From: JBOZRQ01 sp050789255
GTDB taxonomy: Bacteria > Bacillota > Sulfobacillia > Symbiobacteriales > Symbiobacteriaceae
Assembly (NCBI GenBank): GCA_050789255.1
Contig: JBOZRQ010000008.1
Coordinates: 1-64,000, forward strand
Reading direction: 5' to 3'
Length of the DNA stretch: 64,000 nt
The notes under the pieces were generated by a model, which searched no databases, was not told where the DNA came from, and worked only from the letters and a program-made list of their open reading frames with translations. Numbering within the stretch: the stretch's first letter is position 1; every line of letters begins with the position of its first letter. A program made the translations under genes and the position numbers. Of this stretch, positions 40,880 to 49,093 are shown piece by piece.

Positions 40880-42895
40880 ATGAAGAAGCTATGGCTGAGG
40901 CTCATCAACATCGGGATCGATGACACCACCCATGAACAGGAAATCATGTACGTTCAGGTGTGTAATGGTTTGTCCGTTCTGGTCTCCCTATGGATGATCT
41001 CGCTGGTGCCGCTGATCCTCCCCTATTGGCCAGATTCCAAAGTGTTTGCCATCAACGGCGTGGTCTTTCCCATGCTGTGGCCCTTGATTCTGTGGATGAA
41101 TCACAAGAAACAATACATGCTGGCCCGGATTTACCTGACGGTCACTTCAATCCTGATCATCACGATCAATGTCCTTTCGGTCGGAGGACAGACAGAGAAC
41201 CATCTCTTTATTACCATGTACATCGCGAGCGCGCTCGTGGTCTATCCCGAAATCAAGCAGTTTGCGGTTGTTGCGGCTGTCGGTTTCGTTCACTTCGCTG
41301 TCTTGGAGTATTGGTTTAGCTTCAACGGCCCGCTGGTGGCCGCAGACCCGGCCTATTATGCGCTCATCCGCTCCCTGTCCGTGTTGAACATTCCGGTGCT
41401 CTTTATCATCATTGCCCTCTATCACAAGATGCTGCTGATCAAGACGCAGAGGGGTTTGCGGGAGCAAAGGCAGGCTGTTCGAAACCTATTGGACCACGCC
41501 GGGCAAGGGTTTCTTACGTTTGATGAGAAGTTGGCTGTTCACGATGAGTACAGCAAAGAATGCCTGCAGCTGTTCGGACATGAGATCGCCGGCGCCAAAC
41601 TGGTGGAGCTGCTGTACCCCGATGACCCCGGTGAGCAGGCTGTTCTGGAGGATATTCTCCACTCCGTCTTTGCAGTAGGTGACTTGCAGCGGGAGGTCTG
41701 CCTTTCGCTGATGCCGTCTGAGCTCAATCTGCGGGGAAAGCAGGTGCAGCTTCAATATAAGTGGATCAAAGCACCCGCCTCGGATGCGCATCACGTGATG
41801 ATGGTGATGACCGACATCAGCGAAAAGCGGCAGATCGAGCATCACCTGGAAACTGAGCGTAAAGAGATGCGCGCCGTGGTGAAAGTCGTGAAGTACGCCC
41901 GCGATTTCCGGGAGCTGATGGCAGAGTACCGGGCTTTTGCCGAGACGGGCAAGCACGCATTGTTGGACAAGCACACGACGTCCACCGATACGCTGTCGGA
42001 GCTTGCCCTGATCATTCACACCTTCAAGGGCAACTTCACCCAGTTTGACTTCGTGCACCTCCCCCAGCGGCTGCATGAGCTTGAAACGCAGATCGGGTTG
42101 TGGAGATCAGGACCGATTACATCGCTGCGCGCATGGATCGATCAGCTTGATCTGCTGACCTGGCTGGCCGAAGATCTGCAGATGCTGCACCGCTACTTAG
42201 GGGATCACTTCGCGGTGGAAGATGACCACATCAAGGTCGATCCGGCCCGTTTGCGGCAACTGGAGCAGCGTGTGTTTGAGCTCTATCCCGGACCGGAAGC
42301 AAAGGCGTTGGTGGCAGAGTTGCACAGGCTGCGCTACTGTCCGTTCGCCGATCTGCTCAGCATCTATCCGCCGTACGTGGAGCGACTGGCCCAGCAGACG
42401 GGCAAGGAGGTTTACCCGCTCACCATCGAGGGCGGGGAACTGTTGGTCGATCCGGGGAGCTTTGCGGACTTCACCCGCACCTTGACTCACGTATTCCGCA
42501 ATATGATGGACCACGGCATCGAGATGCCCGAAGAGCGCATCGCGCTGGGAAAGGATCCGAAAGGCACCGTGGGCTGCCGGATCTCCGCCACGGACGCCGG
42601 CATTGAGCTGAAGCTGTTCAACGACGGTGCGCCGATTGATCTGGCAATGGTGAGGAGCCGCGTGCTGGACATGGGACTCAGCACGGCCGACCAGTTCGAT
42701 GCCCTGCCGGCGGATGAACAGAGGATGTTCATTGTACGGGAAGGGTTCACATCGAAGCGGGCGGTCACATCGTTATCAGGGCGAGGCATTGGCATGTCCG
42801 CTGTACATAAGGCGCTGCAAGCTTTGCAGGGCACCATGCGCATCGATAGCGACACGGAGAGCGGCACGACTTTTACGTTTATTTTGCCGGGTTAA
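40880..42895 (+). CDS. Membrane sensor kinase with PAS-like, HPt-like and CheA-type ATPase domains
   Basis: The 671-residue protein has six to seven hydrophobic helices in the first 190 residues, then a PAS-like sensor (LLDHAGQGFLTFDEKLAVHD). An HPt-like helix bundle carries the phosphorylatable His in LIIHTFKGNFTQFDF near residue 379. The ATPase is of CheA type: N-box HVFRNMMDHGIEMPEER near 536, KGTVG, and the G-box GRGIGMSAVHKAL near 634. Having the His in an HPt module rather than a HisKA dimer helix links it to CheA. It should pass phosphate to the receiver protein encoded first in the operon. ATG 40880 lies 32 bases after the phospholipase gene; its ribosome site (GAAAGAGGGG) is about 13 bases upstream. 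Confidence 0.85.
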   Translation: MKKLWLRLINIGIDDTTHEQEIMYVQVCNGLSVLVSLWMISLVPLILPYWPDSKVFAINGVVFPMLWPLILWMNHKKQYMLARIYLTVTSILIITINVLSVGGQTENHLFITMYIASALVVYPEIKQFAVVAAVGFVHFAVLEYWFSFNGPLVAADPAYYALIRSLSVLNIPVLFIIIALYHKMLLIKTQRGLREQRQAVRNLLDHAGQGFLTFDEKLAVHDEYSKECLQLFGHEIAGAKLVELLYPDDPGEQAVLEDILHSVFAVGDLQREVCLSLMPSELNLRGKQVQLQYKWIKAPASDAHHVMMVMTDISEKRQIEHHLETERKEMRAVVKVVKYARDFRELMAEYRAFAETGKHALLDKHTTSTDTLSELALIIHTFKGNFTQFDFVHLPQRLHELETQIGLWRSGPITSLRAWIDQLDLLTWLAEDLQMLHRYLGDHFAVEDDHIKVDPARLRQLEQRVFELYPGPEAKALVAELHRLRYCPFADLLSIYPPYVERLAQQTGKEVYPLTIEGGELLVDPGSFADFTRTLTHVFRNMMDHGIEMPEERIALGKDPKGTVGCRISATDAGIELKLFNDGAPIDLAMVRSRVLDMGLSTADQFDALPADEQRMFIVREGFTSKRAVTSLSGRGIGMSAVHKALQALQGTMRIDSDTESGTTFTFILPG

Positions 42896-42927
42896 GTCGT
42901 TCCAAAAGACCTGGAGGGGGATACCCT

Positions 42928-43902
42928 TTGACTCGAGGCTGGTCCTCATTTCTGCTGGTCGGCGCCACGGGCGTCGCCGTATCGTTCCTCGCCGCACTTG
43001 CTTACGTGGCCTCCAACTCATGGTTCGGCTCCGGGGACCTGGTGGGCTTCTTGTGGTTATCTGTTCCCTTCGGCATCGTCTTGTCCGTGGCAGCCAGACT
43101 GCTGCGCCGAGACCTGTCCGGTTGGTCGCGCCATGCTGCGCTGCTTGCTTCGGTGGCCGCCGGCCTCGTGCTTGGCGTAGGCTGGGCCTTCCTCGCTCGT
43201 TTGGCTCTCGGCCTTTCCATCTACGCATTCAGTTTCCCGGTCCTGTATCTGTGGTCGGCCGGCGGTACTGCGGGCCTGGCCCTGGCGAGCAGGTTGCTGG
43301 TGGGCACGTCTCCTGGCGATCAGGCCCCGATGAGCGCCGTTCGCCGTTTCGCCGCCTATGCGGTGGGGCTGCCAGTGCTGGCCGTGTTCCTGATCACCTT
43401 GCTTTCCTTCGGCCGCCTCGCTGCAGGACGGGCACTCAGTAAGCGGGCCGAGCCCGAGATTCACCTGATCCCTGCGGGGTACATGGGTGACGTCTATATC
43501 ATCCATAACGCGAGCGAGGCTGCGCCTCCCGAATATGAAGAGGGAAGGCGCGTCTACCGCATCGGGTCGGACGGAGTACATAAGACCCAGCTCGATCGAA
43601 ACAACCTGTTGCGCATGGCAGGCGACCGCCTTTTCTTCTACGTTGGACAGGACGGTACCCGGGTTCCCATCACGGAGTACTGGCCAACAACCATTCCCGA
43701 CACGCCCGAAAACCGCGCTGACACCAGTACCGTGGGGATCTACTTTATTCAGCTGGGCACTACGACGCGCTACAACCCGACGTGCGAGACCACGTACACT
43801 ATGTACTCGGTTGGAACGAAGGCACACCTGTTGAAGGTCCGGACACGGGAGCCTCAGCCCCACATCCTCCCGTGCACCGTGGCGCCCAAGGCCGGGCAGT
43901 AG
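42928..43902 (+). CDS. Membrane protein with C-terminal DUF6843-like domain
   Basis: The first 170 residues of this 324-residue protein carry five or so hydrophobic helices. The last 145 residues form a soluble domain beginning EIHLIPAGYMGDVYIIHN and continuing GRRVYRIGSDGVHKTQ, which matches my memory of DUF6843 proteins, usually lipoproteins or membrane proteins of Bacilli with unknown function. The TTG at 42928 is supported by GGAGGGGG about 6 bases upstream. It lies 32 bases after the kinase gene in the same direction and could be a fourth member of that operon, but its sequence is more G+C-rich and nothing ties it functionally. Confidence 0.75.
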   Translation: MTRGWSSFLLVGATGVAVSFLAALAYVASNSWFGSGDLVGFLWLSVPFGIVLSVAARLLRRDLSGWSRHAALLASVAAGLVLGVGWAFLARLALGLSIYAFSFPVLYLWSAGGTAGLALASRLLVGTSPGDQAPMSAVRRFAAYAVGLPVLAVFLITLLSFGRLAAGRALSKRAEPEIHLIPAGYMGDVYIIHNASEAAPPEYEEGRRVYRIGSDGVHKTQLDRNNLLRMAGDRLFFYVGQDGTRVPITEYWPTTIPDTPENRADTSTVGIYFIQLGTTTRYNPTCETTYTMYSVGTKAHLLKVRTREPQPHILPCTVAPKAGQ

Positions 43903-43921
43903 ACCCTGGCAGACCGCCATG

Positions 43922-44053
43922 CTATACTGTCACCGTATGAACTTTTCAATCAGGCTATAACGCTTCTTCCTTCTACCTTTTGGAACTTAGAGGCGTTGCT
44001 TTCCTGATTGAACCTGTTTGAGGGGGGAATGCCTGGTGCATTCCCCCCTTCTT
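43922..44053 (+). promoter_or_regulatory. Structured leader with promoter and terminator-like hairpin before the TerD-like gene
   Basis: A -10-like TATACT lies at 43923. The leader then forms a two-part stem: TTCAATCAGG (43945-43954) with CCTGATTGAA (44003-44012), inside which AACGC (43959-43963) pairs GCGTT (43993-43997). It is followed by a strong hairpin GGGGGGAATGC / GCATTCCCCCC (44022-44048) and TTCTTCC. The coding start is 25 bases further on. The arrangement looks like an attenuator or an unassigned cis-regulatory RNA, or else a terminator of the upstream unit. Confidence 0.5.
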
Positions 44054-44072
44054 CCACAAGGGGGCAGTTCCC

Positions 44073-46151
44073 GTGAAGAACGCGATCCTGCTGGGCCGTA
44101 AGCTCCAGGTCATCGTCCCCGCCGGGTCGGGCGCCCTCCCCGAGCCCTACCTGGCCACTGCGCTGAAGAACCTGGAGAGCCTGGGCTACACCTTCTCGGT
44201 CGCGCTCATGGACCGGCTGCGCACCCTGCCCCCCGAGGGGTTCACTGCCTTCTACCGGGAGGTCGAAGGGCTGCTCAGGCAGATGCTGGGCGCCCACGTG
44301 CGCCATCGTCCGATGTACCCGAACTTCCCCCGGCAGGTGATGGAGGCCAGTGATGCGAGGCTGTACATCAGCGCCATCGTCCACTACCTGACGCTCTGGG
44401 TGCCCAGCGCGCCGGCGGCGGAGCGGCCGCCCCTGCTCGATCGGGTCGACCTGAGGGTCATCGACCTGGGCGCCGACGAGCAGTTCGACCAGCTGATGTG
44501 CGCGCTCATCAGCGGCCGCTCCTCGATGTCCGCCACCGACCAGGCCGACATCCAGTGGGCCCTCACCCACCATGAGAACCTCGGGTCCATCCTGCCGGAG
44601 AGCATCCCCAACAAGGAGAAGGCCGCCTTCGTCAGCGCCGTGCTCCTCCGGGCCGGGCATGCGGCGTCCTTTCCGTACATAAAGACGGCCACCGACGTGC
44701 TGCGGCTGGCTGTGGCGCTCTGCGGCGGCGATGTGAGCCTGGCCGCCAACACCAAGTTCCGGCGGTTGCGTCGCGCCGAGCGGCGGGCGCTGCTGGAGCT
44801 GCTGGAGCGGTGCGGGAACCTCCCCGAGGAGATGCTCCGGTACAAGGAGCCCTGGAAACGCCTGGGCGAGGCCCTGCACCCCGGCGAGTACCGGGGCCGC
44901 TTCCCGCGGGCTGCCAGCGCCTTTGACTTCGTGCGTGGCGACGAGCCGCTGGTGACCTGGGGCAGCCGGGTGGAGAAGGCGCTGGTGCAGCATGACTGGG
45001 AGGCTGCCATCTCCCTGCTGGCCGAACACCCGGGCTACTTTGCCCGCCGGCTCGACCACCTGCTTCGCAACGTGGGCCAGGCGGGGGCTGTCCTGGGCCG
45101 GTTCAGCGAGGTGATCGACCAGGTATCCACCCCGGTACTGCTCCAGGTGATGGCCCACTTTGCGCGCAGGCATCAGGCCGGCAGCCTGCGCACCTTCTTC
45201 CCCAAGGGCGAGGTCGCCAAGGTCTTTGCGGCGCCCAATTGCCTCCCGCCGCTGGATCCCCAGGTGCGCCAGGAGGTGGTCGGCGTCGTCCGGGGCGCCC
45301 TGCTTCAGCGCTTCGCCAAGCTACCGGCCCTGGGCAAGGTCTATGTGGACGAGCGCCTGCGCACCTACATGCTGCCCTTTGCCCAGCGGTCGGCGAGCAA
45401 GTCGCTGCGGTCGATCCCCAGGGGCAGCCGCCTGCCGATCCCGGAGGGGAGCACGATTCGCTTCTTCCTCTGGTGGAAGGAGGGCCTGGTCAACGGCACG
45501 CCGACTGGGCGTGTCGACGTTGACTTGTCGGCGGTGGTCTATGACAGCGATTGGAAGTACAAGACGCACATCTCGTACACCAACCTGCGGGCGGACAGGT
45601 ATAAGGCCTACCACAGCGGCGATATTGTGACGGCCCCGGACGGTGCGTGCGAGTTTATCGACCTCGATCTCCACTCGGTGCGCAAGCGGGACGGCCGGTA
45701 TGTGGTCATGTCGCTGCAGTCCTACACGGCGCAGCCTTACTGCAACCTGCCGGAGTGTTTCGCCGGCTGGATGATGCGGGAGGACCCGAACTCCGGGGAG
45801 ATCTTTGAGCCGGCCACCGTGCAGGACAAGATCGACATCACCGCCGATACGCGCATCTGCATTCCCGTGATCCTGGACCTACAGGAGCGGGAGGTGCTCT
45901 GGACCGACCTGGCGCTGCGGAAGCATCCCAGGTATGTCAACAAGGTGGAGGCGAACCAGACCGGCATGGTCCTGATGGGCCGGGCGCTGACTACCTTGGT
46001 CAAGCCGACGCTGTACGACCTCTTCCTGCTCCACGGGCTGTCCCGGGGAGAGCTCGTCTCCGACGCGGAGCAGGCCGACACGGTCTTCGCTGTAGATCGG
46101 GGCGTCACGCCCTTTGACATGGAGCGCATTCTCGCCGAGTTCATGGCCTGA
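44073..46151 (+). CDS. Large uncharacterised protein with C-terminal TerD-like domain
   Basis: This 692-residue protein is helical and repeat-like for its first 430 residues (LGRKLQVIVPAGSGALPEPY at the start; HPGEYRGRFPRAASAFDFVR near 275). From about 460 it has a beta-rich domain reminiscent of TerD-type stress proteins: TIRFFLWWKE, VDVDLSAVVYD, YHSGDIVTAPDGACEFIDLD, YVVMSLQSYTAQPY and LPECFAGWMMRE. The same blocks occur, from memory, in the MXAN_6230/SCO0854 family of large Ter-related proteins. Ter-type proteins are linked to calcium binding, tellurite and phage stress. GTG 44073 has GGGGG 8 bases upstream. It leads a two-gene unit behind a structured leader. The function is unknown. Confidence 0.68.
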   Translation: MKNAILLGRKLQVIVPAGSGALPEPYLATALKNLESLGYTFSVALMDRLRTLPPEGFTAFYREVEGLLRQMLGAHVRHRPMYPNFPRQVMEASDARLYISAIVHYLTLWVPSAPAAERPPLLDRVDLRVIDLGADEQFDQLMCALISGRSSMSATDQADIQWALTHHENLGSILPESIPNKEKAAFVSAVLLRAGHAASFPYIKTATDVLRLAVALCGGDVSLAANTKFRRLRRAERRALLELLERCGNLPEEMLRYKEPWKRLGEALHPGEYRGRFPRAASAFDFVRGDEPLVTWGSRVEKALVQHDWEAAISLLAEHPGYFARRLDHLLRNVGQAGAVLGRFSEVIDQVSTPVLLQVMAHFARRHQAGSLRTFFPKGEVAKVFAAPNCLPPLDPQVRQEVVGVVRGALLQRFAKLPALGKVYVDERLRTYMLPFAQRSASKSLRSIPRGSRLPIPEGSTIRFFLWWKEGLVNGTPTGRVDVDLSAVVYDSDWKYKTHISYTNLRADRYKAYHSGDIVTAPDGACEFIDLDLHSVRKRDGRYVVMSLQSYTAQPYCNLPECFAGWMMREDPNSGEIFEPATVQDKIDITADTRICIPVILDLQEREVLWTDLALRKHPRYVNKVEANQTGMVLMGRALTTLVKPTLYDLFLLHGLSRGELVSDAEQADTVFAVDRGVTPFDMERILAEFMA

Positions 46152-46176
46152 GTTCTGAGCGTAAAGGGGTCGTCAG

Positions 46177-47001
46177 ATGTTTGGGTTCTTCAAGAAGACA
46201 ACGGTCGCCGTCACCTTCGTCGACGATGAGACAGGCAAGGACTTTGCAGTCACTGAAGCACCGCTGACCCAACTCCCGGACACCTTCGTCATCGAAACCA
46301 AGCTGGAGATTCACGGACAGGACTACCTCGTCGTGCGTGCGGACCCCGTGACCAAGGCTGAGTTCTCAAAGTCCAAACGCCTTACCCTGCGGCTTCGCCG
46401 GATGGACGCTCAGATGATCGATCCAAAGAACCTCTTGTTTTCCCTCCCCTCCATCTGCGGCACGATGTATCCCCAGAGCCGGCTCGCAACGGCGGGCGAG
46501 GTGCCCCATCAACTCCACGAGGACGATTGGCGTCAGTGCGAGTATGTGTCGGTGCTCCACACCCCCCTGGTCGCAGCCGAACTGGCCGATATCCGCCGCA
46601 TTCATAATGAGTTTTCAGTGGAACCTGGTTGGAGCGAGGTCCACATGCGGAAGCGAATTCCCGCCCCTCTTCTCCCCGGACTCCGGTGGAGCGAGATTGT
46701 GGCGCGGCTGACGAGGTTCGAGCCGGTAGGCGGGGTCTCGCTGGAGCCGGGGACCATCGTCAAAGGCTCGGTGGGGGTAGCGTTGGCACACGGTGTGCTG
46801 CTCTGGGGCGTCGAAGGCGATGCAGGGCTGCAGGCCCTGTGCGTTGAGCACAGACACCAGGCGTCGGCGGAGACTGTGGCCGCGCTGGAGCGGCTGTCGG
46901 ACGAACTGGACTTGGTTCTGGTGGATTGGTGCCGCTGCGAGGCGCACCCTCCCGCCGGCGCCTCCCTGGAGGGCGCCTCCGGTCTGGCCTGGGATGCTTG
47001 A
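46177..47001 (+). CDS. Hypothetical protein downstream of the TerD-like gene
   Basis: I cannot assign this 274-residue protein. The N-terminal 90 residues look beta-rich (VAVTFVDDETGKDFAV, TFVIETKLEIHGQDYLVVRADP). The middle has several conserved-looking aromatic stretches (HEDDWRQCEYVSVLH), and the C-terminus is a mixed domain (VALAHGVLLWGVEGDAGLQ). There are no membrane helices or signal. ATG 46177 has AAAGGGGT 6 bases upstream and lies 25 bases after the TerD-like gene, so the two are likely one transcript. A terminator follows within 5 bases. Partnership with the Ter-like protein is inferred. Confidence 0.7.
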   Translation: MFGFFKKTTVAVTFVDDETGKDFAVTEAPLTQLPDTFVIETKLEIHGQDYLVVRADPVTKAEFSKSKRLTLRLRRMDAQMIDPKNLLFSLPSICGTMYPQSRLATAGEVPHQLHEDDWRQCEYVSVLHTPLVAAELADIRRIHNEFSVEPGWSEVHMRKRIPAPLLPGLRWSEIVARLTRFEPVGGVSLEPGTIVKGSVGVALAHGVLLWGVEGDAGLQALCVEHRHQASAETVAALERLSDELDLVLVDWCRCEAHPPAGASLEGASGLAWDA

Positions 47002-47005
47002 CGGG

Positions 47006-47038
47006 AAAGGGACGGTCCCCCGCGGGACCGTCCCTTTT
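47006..47038 (+). terminator. Rho-independent terminator of the TerD-like operon
   Basis: AAAGGGACGGTCCC, loop CCGC, GGGACCGTCCCTTTT. The GGGACGG core matches the hairpins at 0.57 and 52.1 kb. Confidence 0.92.
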
Positions 47039-47378
47039 GCTATAACTACCCCCCTCCATTTCGGCACAGCTTGGCCAGCAAAAGTACCAAATTTGACAGC
47101 CGAAGCCGATACCGCTCGCCAAATCTGATGGTATTCGTATGAACGATGCCCCGGGAGAGCGCCAGAAGAGCGTTAAGCGCACTGATCCCATGCGCCAGCC
47201 ACCGGTGTGGTCAGCAAACCAGCGCAAAAGTGCCTGGGAATACCCCCGCCAGGTATCGTTTTTTGGATCCTTCAAACATATAGCATCAGATCTGGAAGCG
47301 AAGTCGGCAGGTGACCATCAATCCTTGCAGGCAGGGCAGTTCGATTGGTATAATTTCCCATATCAAGGAGGGCTGCCT
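47039..47378. other. 340-base leader region before the winged-helix/nuclease gene
   Basis: No gene is supported here. The coding frame of the following gene is open back to 47139, but without a ribosome site. The promoter at 47325-47354 argues that translation starts at 47379. Confidence 0.5.
47325..47354 (+). promoter_or_regulatory. Promoter of the winged-helix/nuclease gene
   Basis: TTGCAG (47325-47330), an 18-base spacer and a perfect TATAAT (47349-47354). The AAGGAGGG ribosome site follows 11 bases later, so the transcript has a very short leader. Confidence 0.6.
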
Positions 47379-48347
47379 ATGCTTCCTGGAGAGATCAAGG
47401 TGCCGGCCGCATTGCTGGGATGTCGCAACCTGGCTCCTTCTGCCAAGATCGTGTGGATCTGCCACCAGTGGGGGGCGATAGAGGCGTCAGGAGAGCTGAT
47501 TACGTTCCTCCAGGCCTGGTCCGGCCTGGAAACTCGGACTATCGCTCGGGGCTTGTCTCAGCTCCAGTTGGGAGGCTGGCTGACTGAGAGCCTTGACGCA
47601 ACCGGCTCCCATGCATGTGTTCCGACCGACCTGCTCGCCGACGGTGACCTGGGGACTAGCGCAAAGCTCATGTACGGCGCCCTGCAGTTGATGCCCAGAG
47701 CCACCGGTCGGACTCGTAAGGGCACGTACGGCCTGCTGGCGGCAGCGGCGGGACTATCGGTCAACACGGTGAAGGAGGCCGTCCAAGAATTGCAGCACGC
47801 TGGATGGGTCACGGTTTCACGGAAACAGAGGCTGGGCCCGATCGATTTCACCCTGCACAACCCGATCCATGCGGCACGCCAGCGGTCGACCAAGGACATC
47901 TCGCGGCGCATTGCGATGACCAAGGACAAAGGCGAGGCGATCATGAGGGAGTACCTGAATCTGCTGGTGGACCGTGATGACTACAGGGACAATTCGCGCC
48001 CCGACTTCCTTCGCAACCCCTACACCGGTGAGGCGATGGAGTTTGACCGGTACTACCCCCCGGACGTAGCCTTTGAGTTCCAGGGCGCCCAGCACGATGG
48101 CCCGACCGACCTGTACCCTAGCGAGAAGGAAGCCAGAGAACAGTTGGGCCGGGACCTCATTAAACTGGCCATCTCGATGAAGAGGGGGATCAAACTGGTA
48201 GCGGTATATGGCAAGGACCTGAGCTTGGAGGCCATGCGTGCAATGATCCCCGCAGGGCTTCCGCTTCGGGACCTAGGGGGCGCCGAAACGGTCATCCACT
48301 ACCTCGAGGTAGCAGCCGAAGGATATCGGCGACAATCCCCCACGTGA
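47379..48347 (+). CDS. Winged-helix protein with C-terminal endonuclease-like domain
   Basis: This 322-residue protein has two DNA-binding-type modules in the N-terminal 150 residues (IARGLSQLQLGGWLTE; LLAAAAGLSVNTVKEAVQEL then HAGWVTV), as in replication initiators or MarR/GntR winged helices. The C-terminal 110 residues look like a restriction-endonuclease fold: AMEFDRYYPPDVAFEFQGAQ near 221-240 with Asp and Glu-x-Gln at the active positions, then GRDLIKLAISMKRGIKLVAVY. Related domains occur in homing and Vsr-type nucleases. ATG 47379 follows AAGGAGGG at about 7 bases and a TATAAT promoter. It is a lone gene; a role in plasmid, phage or defence biology is plausible but not shown. Confidence 0.75.
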   Translation: MLPGEIKVPAALLGCRNLAPSAKIVWICHQWGAIEASGELITFLQAWSGLETRTIARGLSQLQLGGWLTESLDATGSHACVPTDLLADGDLGTSAKLMYGALQLMPRATGRTRKGTYGLLAAAAGLSVNTVKEAVQELQHAGWVTVSRKQRLGPIDFTLHNPIHAARQRSTKDISRRIAMTKDKGEAIMREYLNLLVDRDDYRDNSRPDFLRNPYTGEAMEFDRYYPPDVAFEFQGAQHDGPTDLYPSEKEAREQLGRDLIKLAISMKRGIKLVAVYGKDLSLEAMRAMIPAGLPLRDLGGAETVIHYLEVAAEGYRRQSPT

Positions 48348-48403
48348 TAGGTCGCGGCAAACTTCATACAATTTGGGTATGCTACCTATGAGGAGGTCCG
48401 GCG

Positions 48404-49093
48404 GTGCCAAACATTCTGGTTGTCGATGACGAGCCCGGGCTCGTGAAAGGGTTGCGCCTGAGCCTGGAGCAGGAGGGCTTTCAGGTCACCACGGCCGCCG
48501 ACGGCCGGGAGGCCCTGACCAAGTTCAAGGCGGGCGCCTTCGATCTGATCGTGCTTGACCTGATGCTGCCGGAGGTGGACGGACTGAGCGTCTGCCGGCA
48601 GATTCGAAAGACCGACATGACCCCGATCATCATGCTGACGGCCAAGGCGGACGACATCGACAAGGTCCTCGGCCTGGAGATCGGGGCAGACGACTACCTG
48701 ACCAAGCCCTTCAACACCCGGGAGCTGATCGCCCGCATCCGGGCGATCCTGCGCCGGGCGGAGGCGCCCACCCGAGAGGAAGAGGCCAGTCGGGTCAGGG
48801 TCGGCGACCTCGTGCTGTTTTTGAAACAGCGCAAGGCCGAGGTGGCAGGGCGCCCGCTCGATCTCACCGCCCGGGAGTACGACCTCCTCGAGTTGTTGGG
48901 GAGGCACCCGGGGGTGGTCTACACCCGCCAGCAGCTCCTCGACCTGGTCTGGGGCTACGACTTCGCCGGCGATGACCGCACGGTCGACGTCCACGTCCGG
49001 CGCATTCGCGAAAAGCTCGAGGAGACGCCGGCCAAGCCCCGCTACCTGCGCACCAAGTGGGGCGTGGGCTACTTCCTGGAGCCCGAGCCGTGA
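48404..49093 (+). CDS. OmpR-family response regulator
   Basis: The 229-residue protein has a receiver domain (ILVVDDEPGLVKGL, phosphoacceptor Asp53 in LIVLDLMLPEVDG, Lys in DDYLTKPFNTRELIARI near 103) and a winged-helix output domain (LTAREYDLLELLGRHPG, TVDVHVRRIREKLE, WGVGYFL). It should activate or repress promoters when phosphorylated by the histidine kinase that overlaps its stop. GTG 48404 follows AGGAGG at about 7 bases. The next genes downstream, the kinase and the GerMN lipoprotein, suggest control of a cell-envelope or sporulation process. Confidence 0.95.
   Translation: MPNILVVDDEPGLVKGLRLSLEQEGFQVTTAADGREALTKFKAGAFDLIVLDLMLPEVDGLSVCRQIRKTDMTPIIMLTAKADDIDKVLGLEIGADDYLTKPFNTRELIARIRAILRRAEAPTREEEASRVRVGDLVLFLKQRKAEVAGRPLDLTAREYDLLELLGRHPGVVYTRQQLLDLVWGYDFAGDDRTVDVHVRRIREKLEETPAKPRYLRTKWGVGYFLEPEP

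Noticed and set aside
43950..45173. 407-codon minus-strand frame opposite the TerD-like gene
   Set aside because: It is an antisense artefact of codon bias and also covers the structured leader.
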